Positions 30,485 to 40,143 of a stretch of 46,018 nt of DNA are shown here, one piece after another (positions within the stretch are counted from its first letter, which is position 1; each line of letters starts with the position of its first letter). This DNA is from an uncultured Prevotellaceae bacterium (GTDB lineage: Bacteria; Bacteroidota; Bacteroidia; Bacteroidales; Bacteroidaceae), in contig ONCQ01000030.1 of NCBI GenBank assembly GCA_900316355.1, positions 1-46,018 on the forward strand, written 5' to 3'. The position numbers were made by a program, and so were the translations under genes. The notes beneath the pieces were generated by a model. The model was given only the letters and a program-made list of their open reading frames with translations, was not told the DNA's origin and made no database searches.

Positions 30485-32599
30485 GTGAAACTCATACAAT
30501 ACACACCACAGTTGGCTGACGAATGGGATGCGTTTGTCAGAGAGTCCAAGAACGGCACGTTCTTGTTTGAACGCCGTTTCATGGATTATCACTCCGACCG
30601 CTTCTCCGACTGCTCCCTGCTCATCTATGAAGATAATGAGTTGCTGTCTGTCTTTCCCGCAAACTGGGTAGAGGCAGAGGGCACTATCTATTCCCATCAG
30701 GGCCTGACGTATGGCGGTCTCCTGTATTCCACGTCTGCCACGCAGCATCAGGTGCTGGTGATATTGCAGACGGTGATGCTCTGGTATGTGGACTATCTGC
30801 AGGCACACCGCATGGTCTATAAGCCCATACCTTATATTTATAGCACGTGTGCTGCGCAGGAGGATCTCTATGCGCTGTTCCGCGCTCATGGGCGGCTGGT
30901 GTCACGCGGCGTGAGTAGCGTCGTGAGCATGCAGAATCCGCTGCAGATGCGCAAGCTGCGCCTGCGCGGTGCTCGCAAGGCCATCGACAACGGACTCTAC
31001 ATCGACCGCATGGGCGAAGAGGACTGGGAGACGCTGCATGAATACTGGGAACTGCTCACAGAGGTGCTGATGAAGCATCATCATATAGCACCCGTGCACA
31101 GCTTCGAGGAGATGCAGCTGCTGATGTCACGCTTCCCGCAGCAAATCAAGTTGTTTTTGGTGCGCCACGAACGTAAGATTGTGGCGGGGTGCCTGGTGTT
31201 TGTCACTCGCCAGGTGGCTCATATCCAATATATCGCCTCGGGCGACGAGGGACGTGAGTGGGGGGCTTTGGATCTGCTGTTCCGTCATCTCATCAACGAG
31301 CGCTACAAGCAGATGGCGTACGTGGACTTCGGCATTTCCACGGAGCAGGGTGGCCAGTGGCTGAACGAAGGCCTAATTTTCCAGAAGGAAGGCTTCGGCG
31401 CACGTTCGGTCTGCTATGACACCTACGAGATAGAGCTGGATCGCACTGTGATAGGGAATATGATGCCCCTCGATGACGAGGCGACCACGGAGAGTGTCCG
31501 TTTTCTGGACCTCAAGCGCATCAATGACAGCTTTGAGCCACATCTCAGCGAGGCCGTCACGCAGGTGGTGCATAGCGGCTGGTATCTTCAGGGACATCAT
31601 GTGGCCGACTTCGAACGTCATTATGCGGACTATATCGGTGTCCAGCACTGCATCTTATGCGGCAATGGCCTCGAAGCCCTGACGCTTATCCTGCGTGCCT
31701 GCAAGCGCTTGAACTGGTGGCCGGATGACAGCGAGGTCATCGTGCCTGCCAACACGTTCATCGCCACCATTCTGGCCATTCAGGAAGCGGGCCTGAAGCC
31801 CTTGCTATGTGAGCCTTCACTGTCGGATTGTCTCATCGATGTGTCACAGTTGGAAACGGTCCGCAGCGAACGTACGGTGGCCATCCTTCCTGTGCATCTC
31901 TATGGCAGAGTGTGTGATATGCGCGCCATCAATGACTATGCAGCAGAGCATCATCTGCTGGTGGTCGAGGACGCGGCACAGGCACACGGCGCTATGCAGC
32001 GTGGCGTGCGTGCCGGTGCACTGGGACATGCAGCAGCCTTCAGCTTCTATCCGGCTAAGAACCTCGGTGCGCTGGGTGATGCCGGCTGTGTGACGACGAA
32101 CGACGACACGCTGGCACAGATGGTGCGCATGATGTCGAACTACGGTTCGAAAGAGAAATATGTCCATGAGTTGCCGGGCATGAACTCCCGCACCGATGAG
32201 CTGCAGGCGGCAGCGCTGGATGTCAAACTGCCACGCCTGGATGCCGACAATGCCCGACGACGTGAGATTGCGCGCCGCTATCTCAGCGGCATCGATAACC
32301 CGCTCATCATCAAACCCTCGATTCCCAGGGATGAGGAGGAACATGTCTTCTATGTCTTCCCCGTGCGCACGAACTATCGCCGACAGCTGATGTCGTGGCT
32401 CAAAGAGCATAGCATAGAGACACTCATTCACTATCCGATACCTCCTCATAAACAGCTGGCACTGAGCGACTACAGTCATCTGAAGTTGCCTATCACTGAA
32501 CAGATACACCGTGAAATCCTGAGCCTGCCCATCTCTCCCATGCTGACAGACGCAGAAGTCGATTATGTGATTGAGGCAATAAATCAGTTTAACATTTAG
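30485..32599 (+). CDS. Fusion of a FemAB-like acetyltransferase and a DegT/DnrJ-type sugar aminotransferase
   Basis: Residues ~1-330 of this 704-aa protein are a double GNAT-fold FemAB-like domain ([57 protein letters not shown]). Residues ~340-704 are a PLP aminotransferase of the DegT/DnrJ/EryC1/StrS family: [45 protein letters not shown] with the PLP Lys ~525, and [11 protein letters not shown]. The pair would add an amino group to a nucleotide-linked keto-sugar and then acylate it, as FdtB with FdtC does for dTDP-3-amino-3,6-dideoxy sugars. It is the first gene of the plus-strand glycan genes. The fusion looks native, with no stop or shift. Confidence 0.85.
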   Translation: MKLIQYTPQLADEWDAFVRESKNGTFLFERRFMDYHSDRFSDCSLLIYEDNELLSVFPANWVEAEGTIYSHQGLTYGGLLYSTSATQHQVLVILQTVMLWYVDYLQAHRMVYKPIPYIYSTCAAQEDLYALFRAHGRLVSRGVSSVVSMQNPLQMRKLRLRGARKAIDNGLYIDRMGEEDWETLHEYWELLTEVLMKHHHIAPVHSFEEMQLLMSRFPQQIKLFLVRHERKIVAGCLVFVTRQVAHIQYIASGDEGREWGALDLLFRHLINERYKQMAYVDFGISTEQGGQWLNEGLIFQKEGFGARSVCYDTYEIELDRTVIGNMMPLDDEATTESVRFLDLKRINDSFEPHLSEAVTQVVHSGWYLQGHHVADFERHYADYIGVQHCILCGNGLEALTLILRACKRLNWWPDDSEVIVPANTFIATILAIQEAGLKPLLCEPSLSDCLIDVSQLETVRSERTVAILPVHLYGRVCDMRAINDYAAEHHLLVVEDAAQAHGAMQRGVRAGALGHAAAFSFYPAKNLGALGDAGCVTTNDDTLAQMVRMMSNYGSKEKYVHELPGMNSRTDELQAAALDVKLPRLDADNARRREIARRYLSGIDNPLIIKPSIPRDEEEHVFYVFPVRTNYRRQLMSWLKEHSIETLIHYPIPPHKQLALSDYSHLKLPITEQIHREILSLPISPMLTDAEVDYVIEAINQFNI

Positions 32600-32757
32600 A
32601 GTTTAAGGGTTCAAAAAGTTCAAGGGTTCAAAAGTTCAAAAGTTCAAAGGTTCAATAGTTTAAGGGTTCAAAAGTTCAAAAAGTTCAAAAAGTTCTTCGC
32701 AGAGCGAAGCGTCGCAAGCGCCGAGCGCAAGGGTTCAAAAGTTCAAAAACAATATAT
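32598..32757. repeat. GTTCAAA(A) heptamer/octamer repeat tract with hairpin
   Basis: About 160 bp between two glycan genes consists of imperfect tandem GTTCAAA/GTTCAAAA/GTTTAAG units, interrupted at 32695-32728 by a GC-rich hairpin-forming piece (CTTCGCAGAGCGAAG). Confidence 0.75.
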
Positions 32758-32767
32758 AGATAGGAAG

Positions 32768-33604
32768 ATGCAGATATTTGTTTTGATTTCAACGATTGAC
32801 CGCCGCATCCTACGGGTGCCCACCGTGCTCCGTGAACCGGAACCGGAGGTGCACTATGTCGTGGTGTGGCAGCAGACACGCGTCGATGAGGGTGAAGATA
32901 CCGCTGCCCTCATAACTAAGCTGAACAAGAGAGAGGATGTGACCGTCGTCACGCTGCCTGGGCGTGGGCTGAGTCGTAGCCGCAACGCGGGCATCAAGAC
33001 AGCCGTCTCACTGCTCAAGGATCCTCTGGACGATGCCGTATGCATCATCTCGGATGACGACGAGTCCTTCAGTGATGATGCTTTTGGTCTTGTCAACTCC
33101 TATTACATCCAGCATCCTGACGTGGATATCGCTCTCATGCGGATGCGTAGTAACACCAGCCATCGCTACTTTAAGAAATACCCGGACAAAGAAATAGACT
33201 ACCGCAAGCGTCCACGCAGCTATTATGTGGCATCGTGGGAGATGACTTTCCGCACACGGGTGTGGCAGGCAGGAGTGCACTTCGACGAGCGCTTCGGTCT
33301 GGGTGCGCACAAGCTGTGCGCAGGCGAAGAGGACATCTTCATGATAGATGCCATGGACCGTGGTCTGAAGGCAAGGATTGTGCCGATTGACATGGGTGTC
33401 ACACGTCCGCTTTCTACGGGGATGCATATCACTGAGACCAAGGTGCTGCGCTCGCGTGGTGCCGTGTACGGCTACCGATGGTCGCTACCATTGGCATTCC
33501 TGCGTTCGTTGTACGAGTCCATCTCACTGGCTATCCGCCTGCGCAAGCGCGTGATTCCCATCTTCCGAAAGATATGGTACGGGGTGAGGTATATACGAAA
33601 TTGA
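32768..33604 (+). CDS. Glycosyltransferase, GT2-like (GT-A fold)
   Basis: The 278-aa protein starts MQIFVLISTIDRRI, with GRGLSRSRNAGIKTA, IISDDDESFSDDAF (metal-binding acidic cluster) and HFDERFGLGAHKLCAGEEDIF (ED acid/base region, ~190-210). The C-terminal hydrophobic/basic helix may touch the membrane. It transfers a sugar from a nucleotide donor during surface polysaccharide assembly. The N-terminus lacks the classical VSVIIP, so it is a diverged member. It lies between two repeat tracts. Confidence 0.8.
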   Translation: MQIFVLISTIDRRILRVPTVLREPEPEVHYVVVWQQTRVDEGEDTAALITKLNKREDVTVVTLPGRGLSRSRNAGIKTAVSLLKDPLDDAVCIISDDDESFSDDAFGLVNSYYIQHPDVDIALMRMRSNTSHRYFKKYPDKEIDYRKRPRSYYVASWEMTFRTRVWQAGVHFDERFGLGAHKLCAGEEDIFMIDAMDRGLKARIVPIDMGVTRPLSTGMHITETKVLRSRGAVYGYRWSLPLAFLRSLYESISLAIRLRKRVIPIFRKIWYGVRYIRN

Positions 33605-33610
33605 CACGCT

Positions 33611-33660
33611 TTTTAAAGTTTAAAGTTTAAGGTTTAAAGTTTAAGGTTTAAAGTTTATAG
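33611..33660. repeat. TTTAAAG heptamer repeat tract
   Basis: Seven tandem 7-bp units (TTTAAAG with A/G variation) fill the gap between two glycosyltransferase genes. Confidence 0.75.
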
Positions 33661-33667
33661 TTGAAGG

Positions 33668-34609
33668 ATGAGGGTCACGATTGTTGTACCAGTATGGAAT
33701 CGTCAGGAGCGGGTGGTGCGCACATTGGACAGCATCGCCGCATCTATCTGCCATCATTTCGAACTGGTGGTGGTGGATAATGGTTCCACGGATGATAGCC
33801 TGGCTGTGTGTCAGCAGTGGGCATGGACACATCGTGATGACGGTTTCCCGATACAGGTGTTGAGCGAATTGCGTCAAGGTGCTGCCGCAGCACGCAATCG
33901 CGGATTACAGGCCTGTCAGACAGAGTATGTCTATTTCTTTGACAGCGACGACCTTATGTCGCCTGATTTTGTGGGTGACGTGATGGAAGTGCTTTACTCC
34001 ACATCTCCTGACATGCTGTTCGCCCCGGTCTGCATGGAGGTGAGAGGGAAAAAGAAGGTGCGAGATTATGTGCGTGACGTGGATGTTCCCGAGCATATCA
34101 TCACCAGCATGATGGACACACTTTCCATGGTGTTCAACACACAGTGGCTGCGAGGCATTGGTGGGTGGAACGAGTCCGTCACCGTGTGGGATGACTGGGA
34201 GCTGGGGGCTCGTGCGCTTCTCGCGAAACCGACTATCTACTGGATGGAGGGAAAGGCCTACCATCAGGTTCTCGTACATGACGAGAGTCTCACAGGCGCA
34301 TGCTTCTCACAGTCATGGCAAGCACAGCTGCAGGCCCTGCGCAGTGTGCTTGTTGCCATCAAGCATGCCGGAAGGCTGACAGATGATGAACGTCGCCGTT
34401 GCCTCCGGAGTCTGTATCTGCGTGTGAAGATAGGTGAGGGGTTCATGCGTCGTGAGCGCTGTCAGGAGGGCGCTGCAGCCTACCGTCAGCTTGCTAAGGA
34501 CATCATCCCACATCCCTCGAAGCCGTTGCTGATGTGTGGGATGCTGTTGAGCAGCTACACCGCTGTAGGCGGGCGTGGTGCCTGGCGCTTGGCCTTACGC
34601 CTTTGTTAA
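33668..34609 (+). CDS. Family 2 glycosyltransferase
   Basis: The 313-aa protein has the classic GT2 start MRVTIVVPVWNRQERVVRTL, then VVVDNGSTDDSLAVC, GAAAARNRGLQAC and FFDSDDLMSPDFV (DxD), and VWDDWELGARALL as the acid/base loop. It makes one glycosidic bond of the surface glycan. Its 3' end overlaps the convergent glycosyltransferase gene at 34595 by 15 bp, so the two operons meet tail to tail with no room for separate terminators. Confidence 0.88.
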   Translation: MRVTIVVPVWNRQERVVRTLDSIAASICHHFELVVVDNGSTDDSLAVCQQWAWTHRDDGFPIQVLSELRQGAAAARNRGLQACQTEYVYFFDSDDLMSPDFVGDVMEVLYSTSPDMLFAPVCMEVRGKKKVRDYVRDVDVPEHIITSMMDTLSMVFNTQWLRGIGGWNESVTVWDDWELGARALLAKPTIYWMEGKAYHQVLVHDESLTGACFSQSWQAQLQALRSVLVAIKHAGRLTDDERRRCLRSLYLRVKIGEGFMRRERCQEGAAAYRQLAKDIIPHPSKPLLMCGMLLSSYTAVGGRGAWRLALRLC

Positions 34610-35548
34610 CCGGCGACACCAGGCCAGGATATCACTGACATGGGAATACATCCTGCGCCAGAAGCGGGAGGGTAAACGGAGAAAGAGACGCTGCTTGAGG
34701 GGCAGCGTTTTGTGTAAACGGTTCAGGTCGGCTCGTATCCCCTTGTAGAAGGCGCTGTCTATCCATTCTCGCCTTGGCCATGTGACGGCAATGGTGAAGA
34801 GGTTGTCGATGCGATCGACAACCGTGTCATAGAGGTAGTCGTGATGAAGCTCCTCAGGGATGGATGACATGCGTAGCTCATGGATGCGTGACGCATAATC
34901 CGCTGTCCATCGGAAGGTGCTGCACGCATGGTCCGCCCCTTTATCATAGACCTTTTCATAGACGATATGCATGTCATGCTCGGTGCTGAAAACCAGCCGA
35001 AGCCAGAAGATATAGTCTTCGCCCATGCGGATGTTCGCGGGGACATCGAAGAGGGCCTGCGTCATCACAGAACGACGATAGAGGCTGCCCCAGGGCAGGC
35101 CGATGGTGCCTTCGCCACGGACAGCCAGATGTCGGAAGTCCTGCATAGGAATGATCGTGCGTTGTTCTCCATGGAGCGTGTAGCCATTGCCGAGAACGAT
35201 ATCTGCGTCGTCAGAGGTGGCTGATGACAAGGTGGCGAGGGCGGTGGGAGGCAGCGTGTCGTCGGCATCCACGAAGGTCACCCATGTGCCACGAGCCTGA
35301 AGGAAGCCGGCACAGCGTGCTGAGCTGGGACCGCCGTTAGCCTGATGGAAGACGCGGATGCGAGGGTCTGCAGTCGCCAGCGCATGACATACAGAGAGAC
35401 TATTGTCCGTGGAACCGTCATCCACCAGTAACAACTCCCAATCCGACATCGTCTGCTTCTGCACGCTCGACACACACATCGCGAGTGTATCCTCGGCTTG
35501 GAAGACAGGGATGACAATGGAGATGAAAGGAGAGGCACTGGTCATCAT
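34595..35548 (-). CDS. Family 2 glycosyltransferase
   Basis: The 317-aa protein has FISIVIPVFQAEDTLAMCVSS, LLVDDGSTDNSLSVC, NGGPSSARCAGFL, VTFVDADDTLPPT (DxD) and IRMGEDYIFWLRLVF (ED motif). It begins 4 bp after the stop of the GT4-type gene, so the two are co-transcribed. The C-terminus is basic with aromatic residues and may sit on the inner membrane. It meets the plus-strand GT2 gene with a 15-bp 3' overlap. Confidence 0.88.
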   Translation of the reverse strand: MMTSASPFISIVIPVFQAEDTLAMCVSSVQKQTMSDWELLLVDDGSTDNSLSVCHALATADPRIRVFHQANGGPSSARCAGFLQARGTWVTFVDADDTLPPTALATLSSATSDDADIVLGNGYTLHGEQRTIIPMQDFRHLAVRGEGTIGLPWGSLYRRSVMTQALFDVPANIRMGEDYIFWLRLVFSTEHDMHIVYEKVYDKGADHACSTFRWTADYASRIHELRMSSIPEELHHDYLYDTVVDRIDNLFTIAVTWPRREWIDSAFYKGIRADLNRLHKTLPLKQRLFLRLPSRFWRRMYSHVSDILAWCRRLTKA

Positions 35549-35552
35549 AAGG

Positions 35553-36662
35553 TTAGGAGGCCATGTAGAAGGCTTCGTACTGGCGGGCCACTTTGATATG
35601 GTCGTGGTGGCGACGGATGTATTCGATGCTGTCGAGTTGCAGTTGGTGGATGTCCTCCTGGCCTGAGAGCAGGCGTGTGGCTATCTGATGATAGACATCC
35701 TCCTCATTGGGCTGGACGTTGATAATAGGATGCAGCTCATGTTCGCCAAGGAGCTCGTAGTGCTCGGGTTCCCCACCACCCACGAGGATAAGGCCTTTGG
35801 CCATGGCCAGCAGACCATTCATGCCGGGGGTGTAGCTATAGAGCTGGTCCAGCAGGACATGGCTGTTGTTCATCATCTCCTGATATTGGGCATAGGGCAC
35901 ATCCTCGGCTTTGATGATGTTGATTCTCTCAGGATAGTCTGCCTTAAGGCGTTGGAGGGCTGCGAGCATGATGTCCGTGCCTTTATAAGAGGAGCGGGAA
36001 CGCTGTATTCCGATGAAACAGTTTAGAGTTGAGTGTTGAGAGTTGAGAGAGGAGGTGGGGGTGATGGAGGAGAGGTTGATGGGGAAGGGGATGAAGCGCG
36101 TTTTGGAGGGGTAGAAGGGACGGTAGCAGGCTTCATACTCATAGAGTCCGGTGATGATGCCGTCGCAGTCCTCTGCGATGCGTTGGTTCGAGATGCCCTT
36201 CGGACCATGGAGCCAGTCGGCCATCATCGTGTGCATGAAAGGATAGTCGCGAAGCTGGGAACCGAAGTTGAAGTCGGAGTAGCGGAAGGTCTTACAGTCC
36301 ATGCCCACCTTCACCCAGTAATGGTCGATGCCGAAGGCACCGAGGAAGACACGTCCGTTATGACGACGCAGGTAGCGATAGAACGGCCAGATGCGCTCGG
36401 CACGAAGGTCGAGGAATACTGGGTTGATGATCTGTACGACATCATAGCCACGCAGGCGGTGGAAGACGCAGGCGAGCCTGCGTAGATAGTTGAGGGTGGA
36501 GAGTTTAGAGTTGAGAGGACCACGCTTCAAGTTGATGTCACGCGGGTAGTTCTTCCATCCATCGCCATCAGATACCACTGTAACCTCATGGCCGAGAGCT
36601 CGTAAGCCCTCGGCCAGAGTCCAGTGGACATTGCTGTATTCGCCGATAAGAAGAATTTTCAT
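35553..36662 (-). CDS. GT4-type (GT-B fold) glycosyltransferase
   Basis: The 369-aa protein starts MKILLIGEYSNVHWTLAEGL with the GT-B N-terminal strand, contains IGIQRSRSSYKGTDIMLAAL (the inter-domain donor-binding start) and PGMNGLLAMAKGLILVGGGEPEHYE (the E-x7-E-like donor region). It uses a nucleotide sugar for surface glycan synthesis. Two short segments (GPLNSKLSTLN ~48-58 and SSLNSQHSTLN ~204-214) are encoded by AT-rich heptamer repeats and look like inserted linkers. It starts 2 bp after the stop of the large glycosidase gene. Confidence 0.82.
   Translation of the reverse strand: MKILLIGEYSNVHWTLAEGLRALGHEVTVVSDGDGWKNYPRDINLKRGPLNSKLSTLNYLRRLACVFHRLRGYDVVQIINPVFLDLRAERIWPFYRYLRRHNGRVFLGAFGIDHYWVKVGMDCKTFRYSDFNFGSQLRDYPFMHTMMADWLHGPKGISNQRIAEDCDGIITGLYEYEACYRPFYPSKTRFIPFPINLSSITPTSSLNSQHSTLNCFIGIQRSRSSYKGTDIMLAALQRLKADYPERINIIKAEDVPYAQYQEMMNNSHVLLDQLYSYTPGMNGLLAMAKGLILVGGGEPEHYELLGEHELHPIINVQPNEEDVYHQIATRLLSGQEDIHQLQLDSIEYIRRHHDHIKVARQYEAFYMAS
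36021..36050. repeat. GAGTTTAGAGTTGAG-type repeat inside a glycosyltransferase gene, copy 1
   Basis: Tandem GAGTTGA/GTGTTGA/GAGTTGA units, translated on the minus strand as LNSQHSTLN. Confidence 0.6.
36488..36518. repeat. GAGTTTAGAGTTGAG-type repeat inside a glycosyltransferase gene, copy 2
   Basis: A second in-frame tract of the same wording, translated as LNSKLSTLN, 470 bp from copy 1 in the same gene. Confidence 0.6.
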
Positions 36663-36664
36663 TA

Positions 36665-39600
36665 TTATCTCACAAGGACTTTTTTGCCGTTGATGATGTA
36701 GATGCCCTTCGGCAGGGAGCGGTTTCCGAGCGTGCTGTTGGACATCTTACGGCCCATGAGGTCGAAGAGTGTGTTGTCAGTAGCGGCAGGACGGATGAGC
36801 GGTGCCTCGACAGCCGTGCGAGAGGATGGTATCTCCACGAGCGTGAGGGCGAAGTGGTCGGCGCTCCACCATGCAGTTGCGGAAGCATCTGCGGAGAAGG
36901 TGAGTAGCAGCGTCTGTCCGTTCTCTACGTTGATAGGCTCTGTTGTCACGACCTGCCAACCATTAGCATAGGGGCTACCTGCCGGTGAGGTGATGCCGGT
37001 GCCGGTGAAGGACTGTGACACGGTGATGGCATTGGCCGTCGCAGAGAGCGTCATGGTGGCGGTACTCTGGCCGCGCAGGATAGCACTGAAGGTGTATTTG
37101 CCAGCAGGAAGTCCCGTCACCTCCTGTGTCAGGCTTGAGCTGAAGGCACCGGACTTCCATTGGTTCCAGTAGGTGTTGCTGCTGTTGCCGTCATAGGACT
37201 CAGCATCCGTCTTGAAGCTGACATTGGTGGCCTCCCAGCCGTAGCTGTCGCTGCGGTTGGCATCGGCATTGACGATGTAGGCAGAGGCATCGCGGGGCAC
37301 GCTGATATCACTCGTGACATCATCGCCTAAGGCAGGCATGAGTTGGTACATGTGGATGTCTGCCACGGCACGCTCGGCATTGACGTCAACACCAGTGAGG
37401 CTGCCCACACGCTTGAGGATGAAGTTGTCGCCACCTGCCCATCGGCCTGTCATGGCACCCATATTGCGGATACCTACGCGGAGGTAGCCATCGGTGACGA
37501 CAATGCGATCCAGCGTGCTGAGAGGAACATCGGTGAGTTCCGTTGCATCATCAGCAATGGGTGTGTCGGTGGTGACAGGTGCGAAATAGAAGTTCAGAGA
37601 GGTCTGTGCATAGAGACCTACGGCCCCATTGATGGTGGCACCGTCCACTTTGTTCACGGTGTTAAAGACATTCGCCGAGAGTGAGTAGATACCTGTGGGG
37701 AGGTCGGTGACCGTCTGGTAGTAGTCGAAGTTGATCTTGCTGGCATTGGCGTCCCACACCTCAAAGTAGGTGTCGCCCGAGCTGGCCTTGGTATAGCCGT
37801 TGGCGGCATCGCGCGTGCAGGTCCATCCGCTCACTTCCTCCTTGGAATCTGTCTCGATAATGGGGTTGGTGAGATAACCAAGATCCGCTGACGAGCTGCT
37901 GACGGTCTTGCCGAGGAGGGTGGTCACCGTAACGCGGAAACGGTCTGTCTCTAAATCCATGCCCGTGGCATCCACGTTGTTGATGCTGAGCGTTGTGTTG
38001 TCGAAGCGATAGCGGTCTGTCATCTCGCTCAGGATGACCCAATCACCTTCGCCGCCAGCCTGACGTTCCACCACCAGACGTTCGGTGAGGTCGCCGTTGG
38101 GGTTGTTGATGCGGAAGGACAACTTACCCGTAGTGGCATTCTGCTCCATCGTGAAAGACGGTTTCTTAGCCGATGGTGCCCACCAATTCGGCACCTTTGT
38201 ATATTTGCTGTTGTAGGCAAATGTCGCATGATGGTCGCGATAGACCTGTCCTGACGGTGTGAATCCGCCCTTATTATAGAACATGTGACTCTTCTCGTTC
38301 CCATCGGTGTTGTAGATGGCATAACGTTCGACATAGTCACATTCATCCAGTTTTTCGAGTACCGCCTGCAGCAGTGCACGGAATTTCTCCTCGGAAAAGC
38401 TGCTTTGTTCACTATGCCATGAAGCACTCATCTCCATTTCTGTCAGCCAAAGCGGACGGCCGGTGTTGTCCCACACCTTCTTACATTCACTGGCGAACCA
38501 TGAGGCATAGTCCGCTGCACTGCGTCCGCTGACCTGCCAGTAGGCGTGGGTGACGGCGAAGTCACAGCGATAAGCCATGTTGTCTGTTTTGGTGAAGTAG
38601 TCGTACAACCAGCTGAAATCTGTCGGTTGGGGAGAGCCTATACGCCCGCCACCAGCTTGGAAGTTGGGCGTGATGGTGGTGCAGTACCATGCATCTACAG
38701 TACCCCCGCAGTCACATTTGTTATGTTGCTCAGAATGTTCAGGTTCGTTGATGGAGAACGCCGCCGTGTTCGTCTTGTTGTTCACCTCGCTGGCACTGGG
38801 CCAGTACTTGTGTTGGCGGCAGGGAACATATTCCATATTCGATGTGGAGTTATAGCCGGCACTCCATGACCAGAACCATGTGGCACCTAAATCAGACCCT
38901 CGCGTAGCACCACCAGTATCCCCCCATCCTTTCTTGGAGAGATAGGGCCAGGACTTCACGAAGACCGATGTGATGCGGCGGTCCAAGGCTGTGGGAAGTT
39001 CGTTGATGACGAGATCGGCATGGTCGGCTACATATACGCGGCTATAGCCCGAACCGTTGGTGCCGGTGGCCAACGTCGCCATGTGTCCGCGCTTGAGCAC
39101 GAAGCTGCGGGCTACATTGTTGTAGCGGTCGAGTGTCGTCTTGGTGATGTCTGCACCGACCCATGTGCTGTTACCCTCGCAGTTCTGTCCGGAATAGAGT
39201 GTGAGGGCATGGAGACTGTTACCACTGACACGTGTGGGAATGATGACCGAGCCATTCAGATAGATATCCACACGACAGTTGGAGCCGACCTTCGCCTGTG
39301 AAGTTCCAATATAGACACGATAGATGTCCGATGAATTGATGATGTCTTGGGGCTTGATATTGTCGAATATCAACCACGTGTCGAGGCTTCCCAGCGTCAC
39401 ACGTGCAGCAGAGCCACGAATGGGTGCTTCTTTCGCCGTGATATGGATATCGACGGGATCTGAGAACTCGACGCGCTTGTCATAGATCTGGAAGTAGTCC
39501 ACCTCCTGACGTCCGATAGCGTTGGTATAGACATCCCCCTCAAAGGCGCGGCGTGCATCGGTGATTTCTGTACCAGCCACAGGGATGATGTCAAATTCAG

Positions 39601-40066
39601 CATGTGATCCACGATTCTTGTCATAATAGACACTCACATAGCTCTTGCCGCTTTGACCGCCGTCGATACCCAGCTGCTTCGATGTATTCCTCTTATTAAC
39701 CAGCTTCTGTTGGGGGCCTTCCGAGGCTTTCCAGCAGTAGGCATCTGAGGTGCCTTTCGAGGCTTGGAACACCACGCTGTAAGAGTTCGAGGTGCTGGAG
39801 GCCAGGTAGCGTCCGGTGCTCTTCTGCTTCAGTAGCACGTAGCCGTTCTGTCCAGACTCTTCAGCCACGAAGATGTAGCTATTGGCATCCTCGTTGGTGC
39901 CGATAGCTGAGAGGGCAGGGGAGTTGCCGTCGCTGCTGGAGCCAAGGGCTTTGTCATAGATGCCGAGGACGATATAGTACTCGCGTCCAGCTGTGAGATC
40001 TGCAGCCTGCAGTGCAGCACTTGCGCACAGACACGCGAGCAACAGGAAGGTGGAAAATCGTTTCAT
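36665..40066 (-). CDS. Large secreted glycosidase (glycosyl hydrolase catalytic core, GH128-like) with accessory domains
   Basis: The 1133-aa protein starts MKRFSTFLLLACLCASAALQ, a signal peptide; the -7 box at 40097 supports this start over one 100 codons upstream. Residues ~25-165 look like a ricin-type beta-trefoil. Residues ~330-600 match the PF11790/GH128 core, with SINEPEH (~439) and WLTEMEM (~542) as the probable catalytic acids; GH128 enzymes cut beta-1,3-glucans. Several beta-sandwich domains follow (~720-1080). The C-terminus FDLMGRKMSN...GIYIINGKKVLVR is the sorting-type tail common in Prevotella secreted proteins. It is placed within glycosyltransferase genes, which is unusual. 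Confidence 0.72.
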   Translation of the reverse strand: MKRFSTFLLLACLCASAALQAADLTAGREYYIVLGIYDKALGSSSDGNSPALSAIGTNEDANSYIFVAEESGQNGYVLLKQKSTGRYLASSTSNSYSVVFQASKGTSDAYCWKASEGPQQKLVNKRNTSKQLGIDGGQSGKSYVSVYYDKNRGSHAEFDIIPVAGTEITDARRAFEGDVYTNAIGRQEVDYFQIYDKRVEFSDPVDIHITAKEAPIRGSAARVTLGSLDTWLIFDNIKPQDIINSSDIYRVYIGTSQAKVGSNCRVDIYLNGSVIIPTRVSGNSLHALTLYSGQNCEGNSTWVGADITKTTLDRYNNVARSFVLKRGHMATLATGTNGSGYSRVYVADHADLVINELPTALDRRITSVFVKSWPYLSKKGWGDTGGATRGSDLGATWFWSWSAGYNSTSNMEYVPCRQHKYWPSASEVNNKTNTAAFSINEPEHSEQHNKCDCGGTVDAWYCTTITPNFQAGGGRIGSPQPTDFSWLYDYFTKTDNMAYRCDFAVTHAYWQVSGRSAADYASWFASECKKVWDNTGRPLWLTEMEMSASWHSEQSSFSEEKFRALLQAVLEKLDECDYVERYAIYNTDGNEKSHMFYNKGGFTPSGQVYRDHHATFAYNSKYTKVPNWWAPSAKKPSFTMEQNATTGKLSFRINNPNGDLTERLVVERQAGGEGDWVILSEMTDRYRFDNTTLSINNVDATGMDLETDRFRVTVTTLLGKTVSSSSADLGYLTNPIIETDSKEEVSGWTCTRDAANGYTKASSGDTYFEVWDANASKINFDYYQTVTDLPTGIYSLSANVFNTVNKVDGATINGAVGLYAQTSLNFYFAPVTTDTPIADDATELTDVPLSTLDRIVVTDGYLRVGIRNMGAMTGRWAGGDNFILKRVGSLTGVDVNAERAVADIHMYQLMPALGDDVTSDISVPRDASAYIVNADANRSDSYGWEATNVSFKTDAESYDGNSSNTYWNQWKSGAFSSSLTQEVTGLPAGKYTFSAILRGQSTATMTLSATANAITVSQSFTGTGITSPAGSPYANGWQVVTTEPINVENGQTLLLTFSADASATAWWSADHFALTLVEIPSSRTAVEAPLIRPAATDNTLFDLMGRKMSNSTLGNRSLPKGIYIINGKKVLVR

Positions 40067-40096
40067 GGGTAGTGTATTTTTAGTGTTTTGTGGGAG

Positions 40097-40104
40097 CAAA
40101 GGTA
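40097..40104 (-). promoter_or_regulatory. -7 box TACCTTTG of the glycosidase gene
   Basis: A full consensus match 31 bp upstream of the ATG at 40066. It lies between the glycosidase and the upstream glycosyltransferase, so the glycosidase and the two downstream glycosyltransferase genes may form their own transcript. Confidence 0.6.
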
Positions 40105-40143
40105 AATGTTTTTTCTGAATTATCGCGTGTGCGCGAACATATT

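Noticed and set aside
32598-32757. Repeat tract as a CRISPR array
   Set aside because: Units are 7-8 bp with no spacers; there are no cas genes in the window.
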